Both the position numbers and the translations under genes were made by a program. Under the pieces are notes generated by a model. The model was given only the letters and a program-made list of their open reading frames with translations. It did no database searches and was not told the DNA's origin. Below, one piece after another: positions 7,890 to 14,450 of a DNA stretch of 44,384 nt. Numbering within the stretch: position 1 is the stretch's first letter; each line of letters begins with the position of its first letter. The stretch is taken from assembly GCF_027706725.1 (NCBI RefSeq), contig NZ_JAQFWQ010000056.1, positions 1-44,384 on the forward strand. The letters run 5' to 3'. The DNA is from Nocardiopsis endophytica (lineage in GTDB: Bacteria; Actinomycetota; Actinomycetes; Streptosporangiales; Streptosporangiaceae).

Positions 7890-8915
7890 ATGAGCTCTGA
7901 CAGTCCGATCCAGTACGGCAAGGTGAAGGCGTCCTACTTCTGGGACGACGGCTCCGGTATCAACGGAGACACCGGTGCCCCCGCTTCCGGCGAGCCCATG
8001 CAGAAGGGCCTCGCGGCCAGCCCGAGCTGGCCGCTGGGCACCGAGGGCTACGTCCTCCACGACGGCAAGAAGGCCGAGTTCTTCATCGGCGACCGCGGTC
8101 CCGGCGACCCGGCCGAGGGCTGCAACGTCCTGCTCGACCTCGATGGCAAGACCTTCGCCGAGCTGACCGGCGAGTCCTGGAACGACTCCAGCTACACCGT
8201 CTCCGGCGGCAACGGCCACATCGACGTCGAGTACGTCATCACCAAGTGGGGCGACGGCAACGGCACCGAGGGCGCCCCGCGCCCGATGAGCGGGTCCACC
8301 GTCTGCGACAGCGCGGTCTCCTCCATCCCCGACGACCTCCGCTCCGATGAGGAGAAGAAGGCCGACGAGCAGAAGAAGAAGGAAGAGGAGGCCAAGAAGA
8401 AGGAGGAAGAGGCGCAGAAGAAGAAGGAGGAGCAGAAGAAGCAGGAAGAGGCCCAGAAGAAGGCCGAGGCCGAGGCCGCGAAGAAGAAGGCCGAGCAGAC
8501 CGACAAGGAGCTCGCCGCCCACAGCCAGGGCGACTCCGGCGGCGGTTCGGCCACGGGCACCGAGGCCCAGACCGCGGCCAACAGCATGAACGGCTTCACC
8601 CTGGCCGGCGCCGACCTGCCGCTCGCGGCCGGCGCGCTGACCCTCGCGGTGCTTCCGGCGCTGCTCATCGCGCTCTTCTTCGCCCGCCGCCCCGCGGCCT
8701 CCTACGCCTCCGAGGGCAGCGGCCTGCTGTCCCGGGCCGCCTCCCGCCTGCCCGAGTCGTGGGTGGCCAAGGCCACCGACATGGGCACCCGGGTGAAGGA
8801 GTCCTCCGCCTACGCCAAGGCCGCCGACCTGGCAGCCAAGGCCGGCACCGCCGCGGGCGCCGCCCGTGACGGAGTCGTGGAGCGCCTGCGCTCAAAGGGC
8901 CGCCACGGCGCCTGA
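7890..8915 (+). CDS. RlpA-like double-psi beta-barrel protein with Lys/Glu coiled coil and C-terminal membrane anchor
   Basis: From the ATG at 7890 the protein has 341 residues; a GTG at 7830 would add 20. Residues about 5-140 form a double-psi beta-barrel of the RlpA/expansin kind: VKASYFWDDGSGINGDTG, APASGEPMQKGL, WPLGTEGYV, FFIGDRGPGD and LLDLDGKTFAEL. Next is a Lys/Glu/Gln-rich helix (about 150-210), then a Gly/Ser linker, one membrane helix (LPLAAGALTLAVLPALLIALFF) and a 75-residue basic tail. The layout implies an extracellular domain bound to peptidoglycan or another glycan. No signal peptide is encoded: the frame is closed by TGA at 7821, although homologous barrels would start right after a signal cleavage site. 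The exact function is unknown. Confidence 0.75.
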   Translation: MSSDSPIQYGKVKASYFWDDGSGINGDTGAPASGEPMQKGLAASPSWPLGTEGYVLHDGKKAEFFIGDRGPGDPAEGCNVLLDLDGKTFAELTGESWNDSSYTVSGGNGHIDVEYVITKWGDGNGTEGAPRPMSGSTVCDSAVSSIPDDLRSDEEKKADEQKKKEEEAKKKEEEAQKKKEEQKKQEEAQKKAEAEAAKKKAEQTDKELAAHSQGDSGGGSATGTEAQTAANSMNGFTLAGADLPLAAGALTLAVLPALLIALFFARRPAASYASEGSGLLSRAASRLPESWVAKATDMGTRVKESSAYAKAADLAAKAGTAAGAARDGVVERLRSKGRHGA

Positions 8916-8936
8916 CGACCCTCCCGCCCCCTCACC

Positions 8937-8980
8937 GCGGCGGGTTCCTGCTCCATCCCTCCGGAGCGGGAACCCGCCGC
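8937..8980 (+). terminator. Terminator of the DPBB protein gene
   Basis: An 18-bp stem with one mismatch, GCGGCGGGTTCCTGCTCC against GGAGCGGGAACCCGCCGC, followed by a T-rich tail TTCCTCGTTCC. It starts 21 nt after the stop codon. Confidence 0.85.
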
Positions 8981-8999
8981 TTCCTCGTTCCTCCCTCGC

Positions 9000-9061
9000 G
9001 ATGATCTCGACGAAAGTGCTGTCAAAACCGACGAGGTGGCAGCACTTTCGTCGAGATCATC
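9000..9061. repeat. 62-bp palindrome, subfamily GATG
   Basis: Perfect 22-bp arms (GATGATCTCGACGAAAGTGC... and its complement) enclose an 18-nt loop TCAAAACCGACGAGGTGG. Read on the minus strand the loop gives CCACCTCGTCGGTTTTGA, matching the loop of the copy at 23772. It sits in the gap between the convergent DPBB gene and the E2 stop, next to an ordinary terminator, so it is not needed as the only terminator. Confidence 0.9.
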
Positions 9062-9078
9062 ACGGAAGGGGGAGGGCG

Positions 9079-10611
9079 CTACAGCTCTCCGAGGAGCAGC
9101 TCGGGGGACTCCACGCAGTCGGCGACGAAGCGGAGGAAGCCCCCGGCGGTGCCGCCGTCGCACACACGGTGGTCGAAGGCCAGGGTCAGCTCGGTCACCG
9201 GGCGCACGGACAGCTCGCCGTCCACCACCCAGGGGCGGTCGATGATGCGCCCCATGCCCAGGATCGCCGCCTCCGGGTGGTTGATGATCGCCGCCGAGCC
9301 GTCGACCCCGAACACCCCGTAGTTGTTCACCGTGAAGGTGCCGCCGGCCATGTCCTCCGGGGACAGGCCGCCGTCGCGGGCCGTGCGCGCCGTATCGGCG
9401 ATCGCCGCCGACACCTCCCGCGCGTTCATCGCCCCCGTGTCCCGGACCACCGGCACCACCAGGCCGCGCGGCGTCTGCGCGGCCACGCCCAGGTTGATCC
9501 GGGAGAAGCGGACCAGCTCCCCGCGTTCGGTGTCGACCCGGCTGTTCAGGTCGGGGAAGCGCTGGAGTCCCAGCGTGCAGAAGCGCGCGAGCAGCCCCAG
9601 CAGGCTCACCGGCCGGTCGGGGGCGGCCGCGTTCAGCCGGGACCGCAGCCCCACCAGGCCGGAGGCGTCCACGTCGACCCACACCGTGGCCTCGGGGATC
9701 TCCCTCCGCGAGCGGGACAGCCGCTCGGCCATGGCCGCACGCGCCCCGCGCATCGGGATCCGCTCCTCGGGGCCGCGCGGCCCCGAGGCGGTGCCGGCCA
9801 CGCCTGTGGGCCCGCCGTTACCGTGGGCGCCGTCGGCCACGGGCGACCCGGCGGCCGCGTCGGCGGTGCTCGTCGCGCCGGCGGCGGCCGCCACGCCGGC
9901 GGTGCCCGCCGCGCCCGACCCGCGCCGGGCGCGGATCGCCGCCTCAACATCGCGCCGCAGGACCAGACCCCCCTCGCCGCTTCCGGCCAGGTGCGCCACG
10001 TCCACGCCGTTCTCCCTGGCCAGCCGCCGTACCAGCGGGGAGACCACGGGGGGCACCCGGCCCGCACGCGGTTCCGGGCCGGAGGGCGGCGCGGCGGCCG
10101 GGGACGCCGTCGTCCCCTTCCGGCGCCGCCCCCGGCGGGGCCTGCCTGCCCCGGTTCCGTACCCCACGAGGACCGCGCCCGAGCCCTGGCCCTGCTGCGC
10201 GGCGCCGTTGCCGTGCGGACCGGTCTCGGGGGAGGTGCGGGCCTCGGGGACGACGGTCCCCGGTTCGGTGAAAGCCTGATGGTCGGAGGGCTCAGCGGCG
10301 GAGGAGCGCCCGGAGTCCGCGGTGTCAGCCGCCGCCGGTTCGGCGGTGCCCCCGGCGCCCCCCGCGGCAACGGTGACCAGCGGCGCTCCTACCGGCACGG
10401 TCTGCCCCGGCTCGGCGTGCAGCGCGGTCACGGTCCCCGCGAAAGGGCAGGGCACCTCCACCGCGGCCTTGGCGGTCTCCACCTCTGCGACCGGCTGGTC
10501 CACCGTGACCGTGTCGCCGACCGCGACCCGCCACTCCACCAGCTCGGCCTCGGTCAGCCCTTCGCCCAGGTCGGGCAGGGCGAAGTCGCGCCCGCTCACC
10601 GGTGCGCTCAT
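9079..10611 (-). CDS. bkdC: Branched-chain 2-oxoacid dehydrogenase E2 (dihydrolipoyl acyltransferase)
   Basis: The 510-residue core subunit moves the acyl group from E1 to CoA. Domains in order: a lipoyl domain (FALPDLGEGLTEAELVEW... VETAKAAVEV, lipoylated K48), a long Ala/Gly/Ser-rich linker, an E1/E3-binding domain (VSPLVRRLARENGVDVAHL), a second linker, and the CoA acyltransferase domain. The acyltransferase domain ends in the active site DHRVCDGGTAGGF (H481, D485). There is only one lipoyl domain. The ATG at 10611 overlaps the E1beta stop (ATGA), showing translational coupling. The operon order E1alpha-E1beta-E2 is typical of bkd; E3 must be encoded elsewhere. Confidence 0.95.
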   Translation of the reverse strand: MSAPVSGRDFALPDLGEGLTEAELVEWRVAVGDTVTVDQPVAEVETAKAAVEVPCPFAGTVTALHAEPGQTVPVGAPLVTVAAGGAGGTAEPAAADTADSGRSSAAEPSDHQAFTEPGTVVPEARTSPETGPHGNGAAQQGQGSGAVLVGYGTGAGRPRRGRRRKGTTASPAAAPPSGPEPRAGRVPPVVSPLVRRLARENGVDVAHLAGSGEGGLVLRRDVEAAIRARRGSGAAGTAGVAAAAGATSTADAAAGSPVADGAHGNGGPTGVAGTASGPRGPEERIPMRGARAAMAERLSRSRREIPEATVWVDVDASGLVGLRSRLNAAAPDRPVSLLGLLARFCTLGLQRFPDLNSRVDTERGELVRFSRINLGVAAQTPRGLVVPVVRDTGAMNAREVSAAIADTARTARDGGLSPEDMAGGTFTVNNYGVFGVDGSAAIINHPEAAILGMGRIIDRPWVVDGELSVRPVTELTLAFDHRVCDGGTAGGFLRFVADCVESPELLLGEL

Positions 10612-11627
10612 GCGCCCACCTCCGCCGGGGCGGGCGCGGAGGTCCAGGTGCGCTCCCACTGGAGCCGGTCGAAGGCGTCCAGGATGCGGTCCACCGACGG
10701 CAGGTGGTGCTCCTCCAGCACCGGCGGCGGGTAGGGGACGTCGAGCCCGCACACCCGCAGCACCGGCGCCTCCAGGTAGTGGAAGCACTGCTCGGTGAGG
10801 CGGGCCGCCACCTCGGCGCCGTACCCGGCGAAACCGGAGGCCTCGTGGACCACCACGGCGCGGCCGGTGCGCCGCACCGAGGCGGCCGCGGTGGCGTCGT
10901 CGAACGGGGACAGGCTGCGCAGGTCGACCACCTCCACCGAGGTGCCCTCCTCGGCGGCGGCCGCGGCGGCCTCCATGGCGGTCTCCACCATCGGCCCGTA
11001 GGCGAGCAGCGTCACGTCGTCGCCGGACCGGCGCACCACCGCCCGGTCCATGGGGGCGGTGCGCACGGGCAGCACCGCCTCCTCCTTGGTCCAGTAGCGG
11101 CGCTTGGGCTCCAGGAACACCACGGGGTCGGGGGAGTCGATCGCCTCGCGCAGCATCGAGTACCCGTCGGAGGGGGTGGCCGGGGTGACCACCCGCAGCC
11201 CCGGCGTGTGCGCCCAGTACGCCTCGGAGGAGTCGGCGTGGTGCTCGACCGCGCCGATGCCGCCGCCGTAGGGGATGCGGATCACCATCGGCAGCTCGAG
11301 GCGCCCGCGGGTGCGGTTGCGCATCTTCGCCACATGCGAGACGACCTGCTCGAAGGCCGGATAGGAGAACGCGTCGAACTGCATCTCCACGACCGGCCGC
11401 AGCCCGTACATGGCCATGCCCACCGCCGTGCCGACGATCCCGGCCTCGGCCAGCGGCGAGTCGAAGCAGCGCTCCTCGCCGAACTCGGCGGTCAGCCCGT
11501 CGGTGACGCGGAACACCCCGCCGAGTGGGCCCACGTCCTCGCCGTAGACGACCACCGAGTCGTCGGCGGCCAGTGCATCGCGCAGCGCCCGGTTGAGCGC
11601 CTGCCCCAGGGAGACGGTCCCGGCCAT
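10608..11627 (-). CDS. bkdB: Branched-chain 2-oxoacid dehydrogenase E1 beta
   Basis: The 339-residue transketolase-type subunit pairs with E1alpha to decarboxylate branched-chain 2-oxo acids using thiamin diphosphate. Visible blocks are VSLGQALNRALRDALAADDS, VVYGEDVGPLGGVFRVTDGL, RCFDSPLAEAGIVGTAVGMA, PVVEMQFDAFSYPAFEQVVS, LRVVTPATPSDGYSMLREAI and DPVVFLEPKRRYW. The C-terminal domain has VEVVDLRSLSPFD and RAVVVHEASGFAGYGAEV. Length is normal. It starts 3 nt after the E1alpha stop and overlaps E2 by 4 nt. Branched-chain rather than pyruvate specificity is inferred from sequence type and from the divergent Lrp regulator. Confidence 0.95.
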   Translation of the reverse strand: MAGTVSLGQALNRALRDALAADDSVVVYGEDVGPLGGVFRVTDGLTAEFGEERCFDSPLAEAGIVGTAVGMAMYGLRPVVEMQFDAFSYPAFEQVVSHVAKMRNRTRGRLELPMVIRIPYGGGIGAVEHHADSSEAYWAHTPGLRVVTPATPSDGYSMLREAIDSPDPVVFLEPKRRYWTKEEAVLPVRTAPMDRAVVRRSGDDVTLLAYGPMVETAMEAAAAAAEEGTSVEVVDLRSLSPFDDATAAASVRRTGRAVVVHEASGFAGYGAEVAARLTEQCFHYLEAPVLRVCGLDVPYPPPVLEEHHLPSVDRILDAFDRLQWERTWTSAPAPAEVGA

Positions 11628-11630
11628 CGT

Positions 11631-12728
11631 TCAGCCCTCCCCGATCTCGGCCAGCAGGTCCCGGCGCTGGCGCTCCAGCTGTGCCGGGATCGAGTGGTAC
11701 ACGTGCGCGAACAGGTCTTCGGGCGCGGTGTCGTCCTCGCCGGAGTAGCGCTCCCGGACGGCGGCGGCCAGGTTCTCGGCCTCCTTCTCGAAGCCGTCCA
11801 TCGCCGCGTCGTCGAGGGCGTCCTCGGCGCGCAGCAGCGCCTCCAGGCGGGCGAGCGGGTCGCGCTCCTCCCAGCGCGCGCGCTCGGAGTCGTCCCGGTA
11901 GCGGCCCGGGTCGTCGGAGTTGGTGTGCGGGTCCAGGCGGTAGGTGCGGGCCTCGATGAGGGTCGGTCCGCCGCCGTCCCGGGCCGATGCCAGCGCCTGG
12001 GAGACCGCCGCGTACACGGCGGCGGCGTCGTTGCCGTCGATGTGCACACCGGCCATGCCGTAGCCGACGGCCTTGTGCGCCAGGGTGGGCGCGGCGGACT
12101 GCTTCTCCACCGGGACGCTGATCGCCCACTGGTTGTTCTGCACCAGGAACACCACCGGCGCCTTCCACACGGCGGCGAAGTTGAACGCCTCGTGCGCGTC
12201 GCCCTCGCTGGTGGCGCCGTCGCCCATCATCACCAGCGCGGCGGCGTCCTCCCCGGCGCGCCGGGCCGCCCAGGCCAGCCCGACCGCGTGCGGGGCGCTG
12301 GTCGCCAGCGGCGTGCACTGCGGGGCGCACCGGTGGCGGCGGGGGTCGTAGCCGCTGTGCCAGTCCCCGCGCAGCAGGGTGAGCACCTCGACCGGGTCGA
12401 CGCCGCGCGCGACCAGGGAGACGCAGTCCCTGTAGGTGGGGAAGAGCCAGTCGCGGTCCGCCAGGGCCAGTGCCCCGCCCACCTGGCAGGCCTCCTGGCC
12501 GCGGGAGGAGGGGTACACGGCCAGTCGGCCCTGGCGGGCGAGGGCACCGGCCTGGCGGTCGAAGCGGCGGCCGATGACCATGCCGCGCAGGAGGGCGAGG
12601 AGGGTGCCCGGTTCGGGAGTGTCGTAGGCGGCCCCCTCGGTCCTGCGGCCGGTCGGGTCGACCAGCCCGAGGGGCTCCACGGAGGGGAGGGGTGGAGCCG
12701 ATCCGCGTGCGTCATCGCTGCGCTTCAT
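11631..12728 (-). CDS. bkdA: Branched-chain 2-oxoacid dehydrogenase E1 alpha
   Basis: The 365-residue subunit carries the thiamin diphosphate motif GDGATSEGDAHEAFNFAAVW with GDG at 169-171 and closing NN at 198-199. YPSSRGQEACQVGGALAL, DWLFPTYRDCVSLVARGVDP, LVMMGDGATS, EARTYRLDPHTNSDDPGRYR and WEERDPLARLEALL are further family blocks. I chose the ATG at 12728 (MKRSDDARG...). The frame stays open upstream to 12836 but would run through the shared promoter and add no conserved sequence. First gene of bkdABC. Confidence 0.94.
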   Translation of the reverse strand: MKRSDDARGSAPPLPSVEPLGLVDPTGRRTEGAAYDTPEPGTLLALLRGMVIGRRFDRQAGALARQGRLAVYPSSRGQEACQVGGALALADRDWLFPTYRDCVSLVARGVDPVEVLTLLRGDWHSGYDPRRHRCAPQCTPLATSAPHAVGLAWAARRAGEDAAALVMMGDGATSEGDAHEAFNFAAVWKAPVVFLVQNNQWAISVPVEKQSAAPTLAHKAVGYGMAGVHIDGNDAAAVYAAVSQALASARDGGGPTLIEARTYRLDPHTNSDDPGRYRDDSERARWEERDPLARLEALLRAEDALDDAAMDGFEKEAENLAAAVRERYSGEDDTAPEDLFAHVYHSIPAQLERQRRDLLAEIGEG

Positions 12729-12862
12729 GTCTTGAATATGTGCTTCGTCACCCCATACTGTCCATATCCGGCGGGCGACCGCGGACGAACGGGCGGCACG
12801 GGCGGTGTTCGGCGGCCGGACGTCCAGCCGGTCCACGATACGGACGGTGTGAGGTGAGACAC
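12729..12862. promoter_or_regulatory. Divergent bkdA / Lrp promoter region
   Basis: A 134-bp gap whose bkdA-proximal half is locally AT-richer, with TTGAATATGTGC, CCCCATACTG and TCCATATCCG. Lrp-type proteins bind degenerate AT-rich sites as multimers, so this is the likely operator. No exact boxes can be fixed by eye. Confidence 0.45.
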
Positions 12863-13312
12863 ATGGCCGCGGCCCTCGACGACGTGGACCGGAGGATCAT
12901 CGCCCTGCTGCGCGAGGACGGCAGGATGTCGATGCGCTCGGTGGCCGAGCGTGCGCACATCTCGCGCGCCAACGCCTACGCGCGGCTGGACCGGCTCCGC
13001 TCGGAGGGGGTCATCAAGGGGTTCACCGCGGTGGTCGACCCGGAGAAGTGCGGGTACGGGCTGGCGGCCTACGTGTCGGTGGGCATCCGGCAGGAGTCGT
13101 GGAAGGCGTTCCGCGACCTGCTGCGCACCATCCCGGAGGTGCACCACGCGGCGCTGGTGTCGGGCGACGTGGACCTGCTGCTGCTGGTGCGGGTGGCCGA
13201 CGCGGCGGCGCTGCGCACGTTCGTGCTGGAACGGCTGCAGCGGATCCCGGAGGTGGTGAGCACGCGGACGCTGTTCGTGCTCGACGAGATGGACGTGGCC
13301 CCGGCGCTGTGA
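12863..13312 (+). CDS. bkdR: Lrp/AsnC-family regulator, probable bkd regulator
   Basis: The 149-residue protein has the Lrp winged helix-turn-helix (LDDVDRRIIALLREDGRMSM, then SVAERAHISRANAYARLDRL) and a RAM effector domain (LAAYVSVGIRQESWKAF... VSGDVDLLLLVRVADAAAL). Divergent transcription from bkdABC across 134 bp matches the BkdR arrangement seen in other bacteria, where branched-chain amino or oxo acids act as effectors. The ATG at 12863 follows GGTGAG, a modest ribosome site. The assignment as bkd regulator is by context. It is a different protein from the Lrp at 4578, sharing only the family fold. Confidence 0.9.
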   Translation: MAAALDDVDRRIIALLREDGRMSMRSVAERAHISRANAYARLDRLRSEGVIKGFTAVVDPEKCGYGLAAYVSVGIRQESWKAFRDLLRTIPEVHHAALVSGDVDLLLLVRVADAAALRTFVLERLQRIPEVVSTRTLFVLDEMDVAPAL

Positions 13313-13334
13313 GTCAGCGCTGTGTGACACGGGG

Positions 13335-13365
13335 CGGGGGCGCCCCTTGGTCAGGGACGCCCCCG
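13335..13365. terminator. Terminator between convergent Lrp and small secreted protein genes
   Basis: A stem CGGGGGCG / CGCCCCCG around a 15-nt loop, 22 nt after the Lrp stop and 32 nt beyond the stop of the opposing gene. Confidence 0.65.
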
Positions 13366-13397
13366 TGGCTTGCAGCCGGATGGTGGAACGACGTGGA

Positions 13398-13715
13398 TCA
13401 GTGGAAGACCCTGTAGCTCCGAGTGGGGAAGCCGGCCTCGTTGTCGGACTCCAGGAAGAACACGGGGCCGGTGCAGTCGGGGCCGATGTGCAGAGCCACG
13501 GTGTCCACGGTCTCGTTTTGGAAGACGGCCGCCGGGGCGGCGTCTCCGGCGGCGATGGTGTAGCAGCCGGGGGCGGGGTTGACGTGGTCGTGCCACTCCG
13601 CGCCATTGAACGTCCACCTGAGCTGTCCAGGGGCGGCCGACGCCGGGGCGGCGGCGGAGAGGGCGAGGGCGGCGGACGCGGCGACGGCGGCGGCGACCAA
13701 GGGGATGCGCTTCAT
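13398..13715 (-). CDS. Small secreted protein, inhibitor I36/crystallin-like
   Basis: 105 residues from the ATG at 13715, which has a GGAG ribosome site; an in-frame ATG at 13736 lacks one. A clear signal peptide (MKRIPLVAAAVAASAALALS..., cleavage after ASAAPASA) precedes an about 75-residue domain with two cysteines (PGCYTI and PDCTGP) likely to form a disulfide. The pattern AAVFQNETVDTVALHIGPDC, then TGPVFFLESDNEAGFP, then the closing SYRVFH resembles the small beta-gamma-crystallin/peptidase-inhibitor I36 proteins secreted by actinomycetes. That family link is tentative; the target is unknown. Confidence 0.7.
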   Translation of the reverse strand: MKRIPLVAAAVAASAALALSAAAPASAAPGQLRWTFNGAEWHDHVNPAPGCYTIAAGDAAPAAVFQNETVDTVALHIGPDCTGPVFFLESDNEAGFPTRSYRVFH

Positions 13716-13959
13716 GGCACTCCGATCCGTGTTCATTCACTGACGGTGCTTTGACCGGAACGGTTCGTGTCCGAGGGTGGTGGCGCGAAAACCCGAGTCA
13801 CGCAGCGAATTCGTCGACGACGCCGAGATGTGCCGATTGATACGTGTATGGCCTGCGAGTTCGACCATCGAATCGCTCGTGAAAGGCCGGTTCCTCGATC
13901 GATAAGTCGAATCCGGCGTGGCCGGTCGACGGTCCGGGGCAGATCCCAAAAGGCGCTCC

Positions 13960-13996
13960 TTGACTTCGAGTTAACCTGAAGTTCGAGGATGGCGCC
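13960..13996 (+). promoter_or_regulatory. MerR-type promoter with 19-bp spacer and dyad operator
   Basis: The -35 hexamer TTGACT (13960-13965) and a -10-like GAGGAT (13985-13990) are separated by 19 bp, the over-long spacing that MerR-family activators correct. Between them lies a 20-bp dyad ACTTCGAGTTAACCTGAAGT (13963-13982; 8 of 10 base pairs symmetric), centred on GTTAAC like SoxR/MerR-family operators. The start point expected about 7 nt after the -10 falls on the ATG at 13997, predicting a leaderless mRNA. No MerR gene lies in the window. Confidence 0.65.
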
Positions 13997-14371
13997 ATGG
14001 CGAACACACACGACGACGTGGTCCTGTTCCACAACACCATGCGCATCCACGACGGGCACCTCGAGGACTACCGGCGCGCGGTCGACCGCGCCGTGGGCTT
14101 CGTCCGCGAGCACGGACCACAGCTCATGGTCGAGGTCTTCATCGACGAGGAGCGGATGCTCGGCCACTCCTTCCAGCTGCACACCGGTTCGGAGTCGATC
14201 CGGAGGCACATGGCGATGTCCGACCCCTACATCAAGGACGTCATGGAGTACTGCGAGGTCGCCGACTTCCGGGTCTACGGCGACGTCGACGACGACATCG
14301 CCGCCCTGCTCCCCGAAGGCGCCACCGTCCTGCCCCGCTTCACCGGATTCACTCGCATGCCGGTCGGCTGA
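13997..14371 (+). CDS. Small protein of uncertain family, dimeric alpha/beta-barrel-like
   Basis: The 124-residue soluble protein has no signal peptide. VVLFHNTMRIHDGHLEDYRR and AVDRAVGFVREHGPQLMVEV followed by FIDEERMLGHSFQLHTGSES have the beta-alpha-beta rhythm of dimeric alpha/beta-barrel (antibiotic-biosynthesis-monooxygenase-like) proteins, and the end VADFRVYGDVDDDIAALLPE fits a second half. I do not recognise a specific family, and no catalytic residues can be named. The ATG at 13997 sits directly at the predicted start of transcription of a MerR-type promoter, so expression is probably induced by a small-molecule or redox signal. It is monocistronic and followed by a 62-bp palindrome. 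Confidence 0.65.
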   Translation: MANTHDDVVLFHNTMRIHDGHLEDYRRAVDRAVGFVREHGPQLMVEVFIDEERMLGHSFQLHTGSESIRRHMAMSDPYIKDVMEYCEVADFRVYGDVDDDIAALLPEGATVLPRFTGFTRMPVG

Positions 14372-14388
14372 CCCCCCGCCACCTGCTC

Positions 14389-14450
14389 GTTGATCTCGGG
14401 AGAAACGACGCTACCGGCGCTGTTTTAGGGGCGTTTCTCCCGAGATCAAC
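14389..14450. repeat. 62-bp palindrome, subfamily GTTG
   Basis: Perfect 19-bp arms GTTGATCTCGGGAGAAACG / CGTTTCTCCCGAGATCAAC enclose a 24-nt loop containing CTACCGGCGCTGTTTTAG. The same length and loop logic are seen at 44317, 23772 and 9000. It lies between convergent genes, and the TGA stop of the minus-strand acyltransferase (14446-14448) is inside its right arm. Confidence 0.92.

Noticed and set aside
7522-7890. 122-codon minus-strand ORF in the DPBB leader
   Set aside because: Composition is that of random GC-rich DNA; antisense to the promoter and leader.
9079-12330. A single 1083-codon minus-strand frame covering E2 and antisense of E1
   Set aside because: Only the part from 10611 down reads as E2. 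The upstream part is Arg/Gly-rich and out of frame with the clear E1beta and E1alpha genes.
14389-14450. Treating the 62-bp palindromes only as terminators
   Set aside because: Constant length, two co-varying subfamilies, conserved loop and association with the 220-bp repeat are not explained by termination alone, although termination may be a side function.
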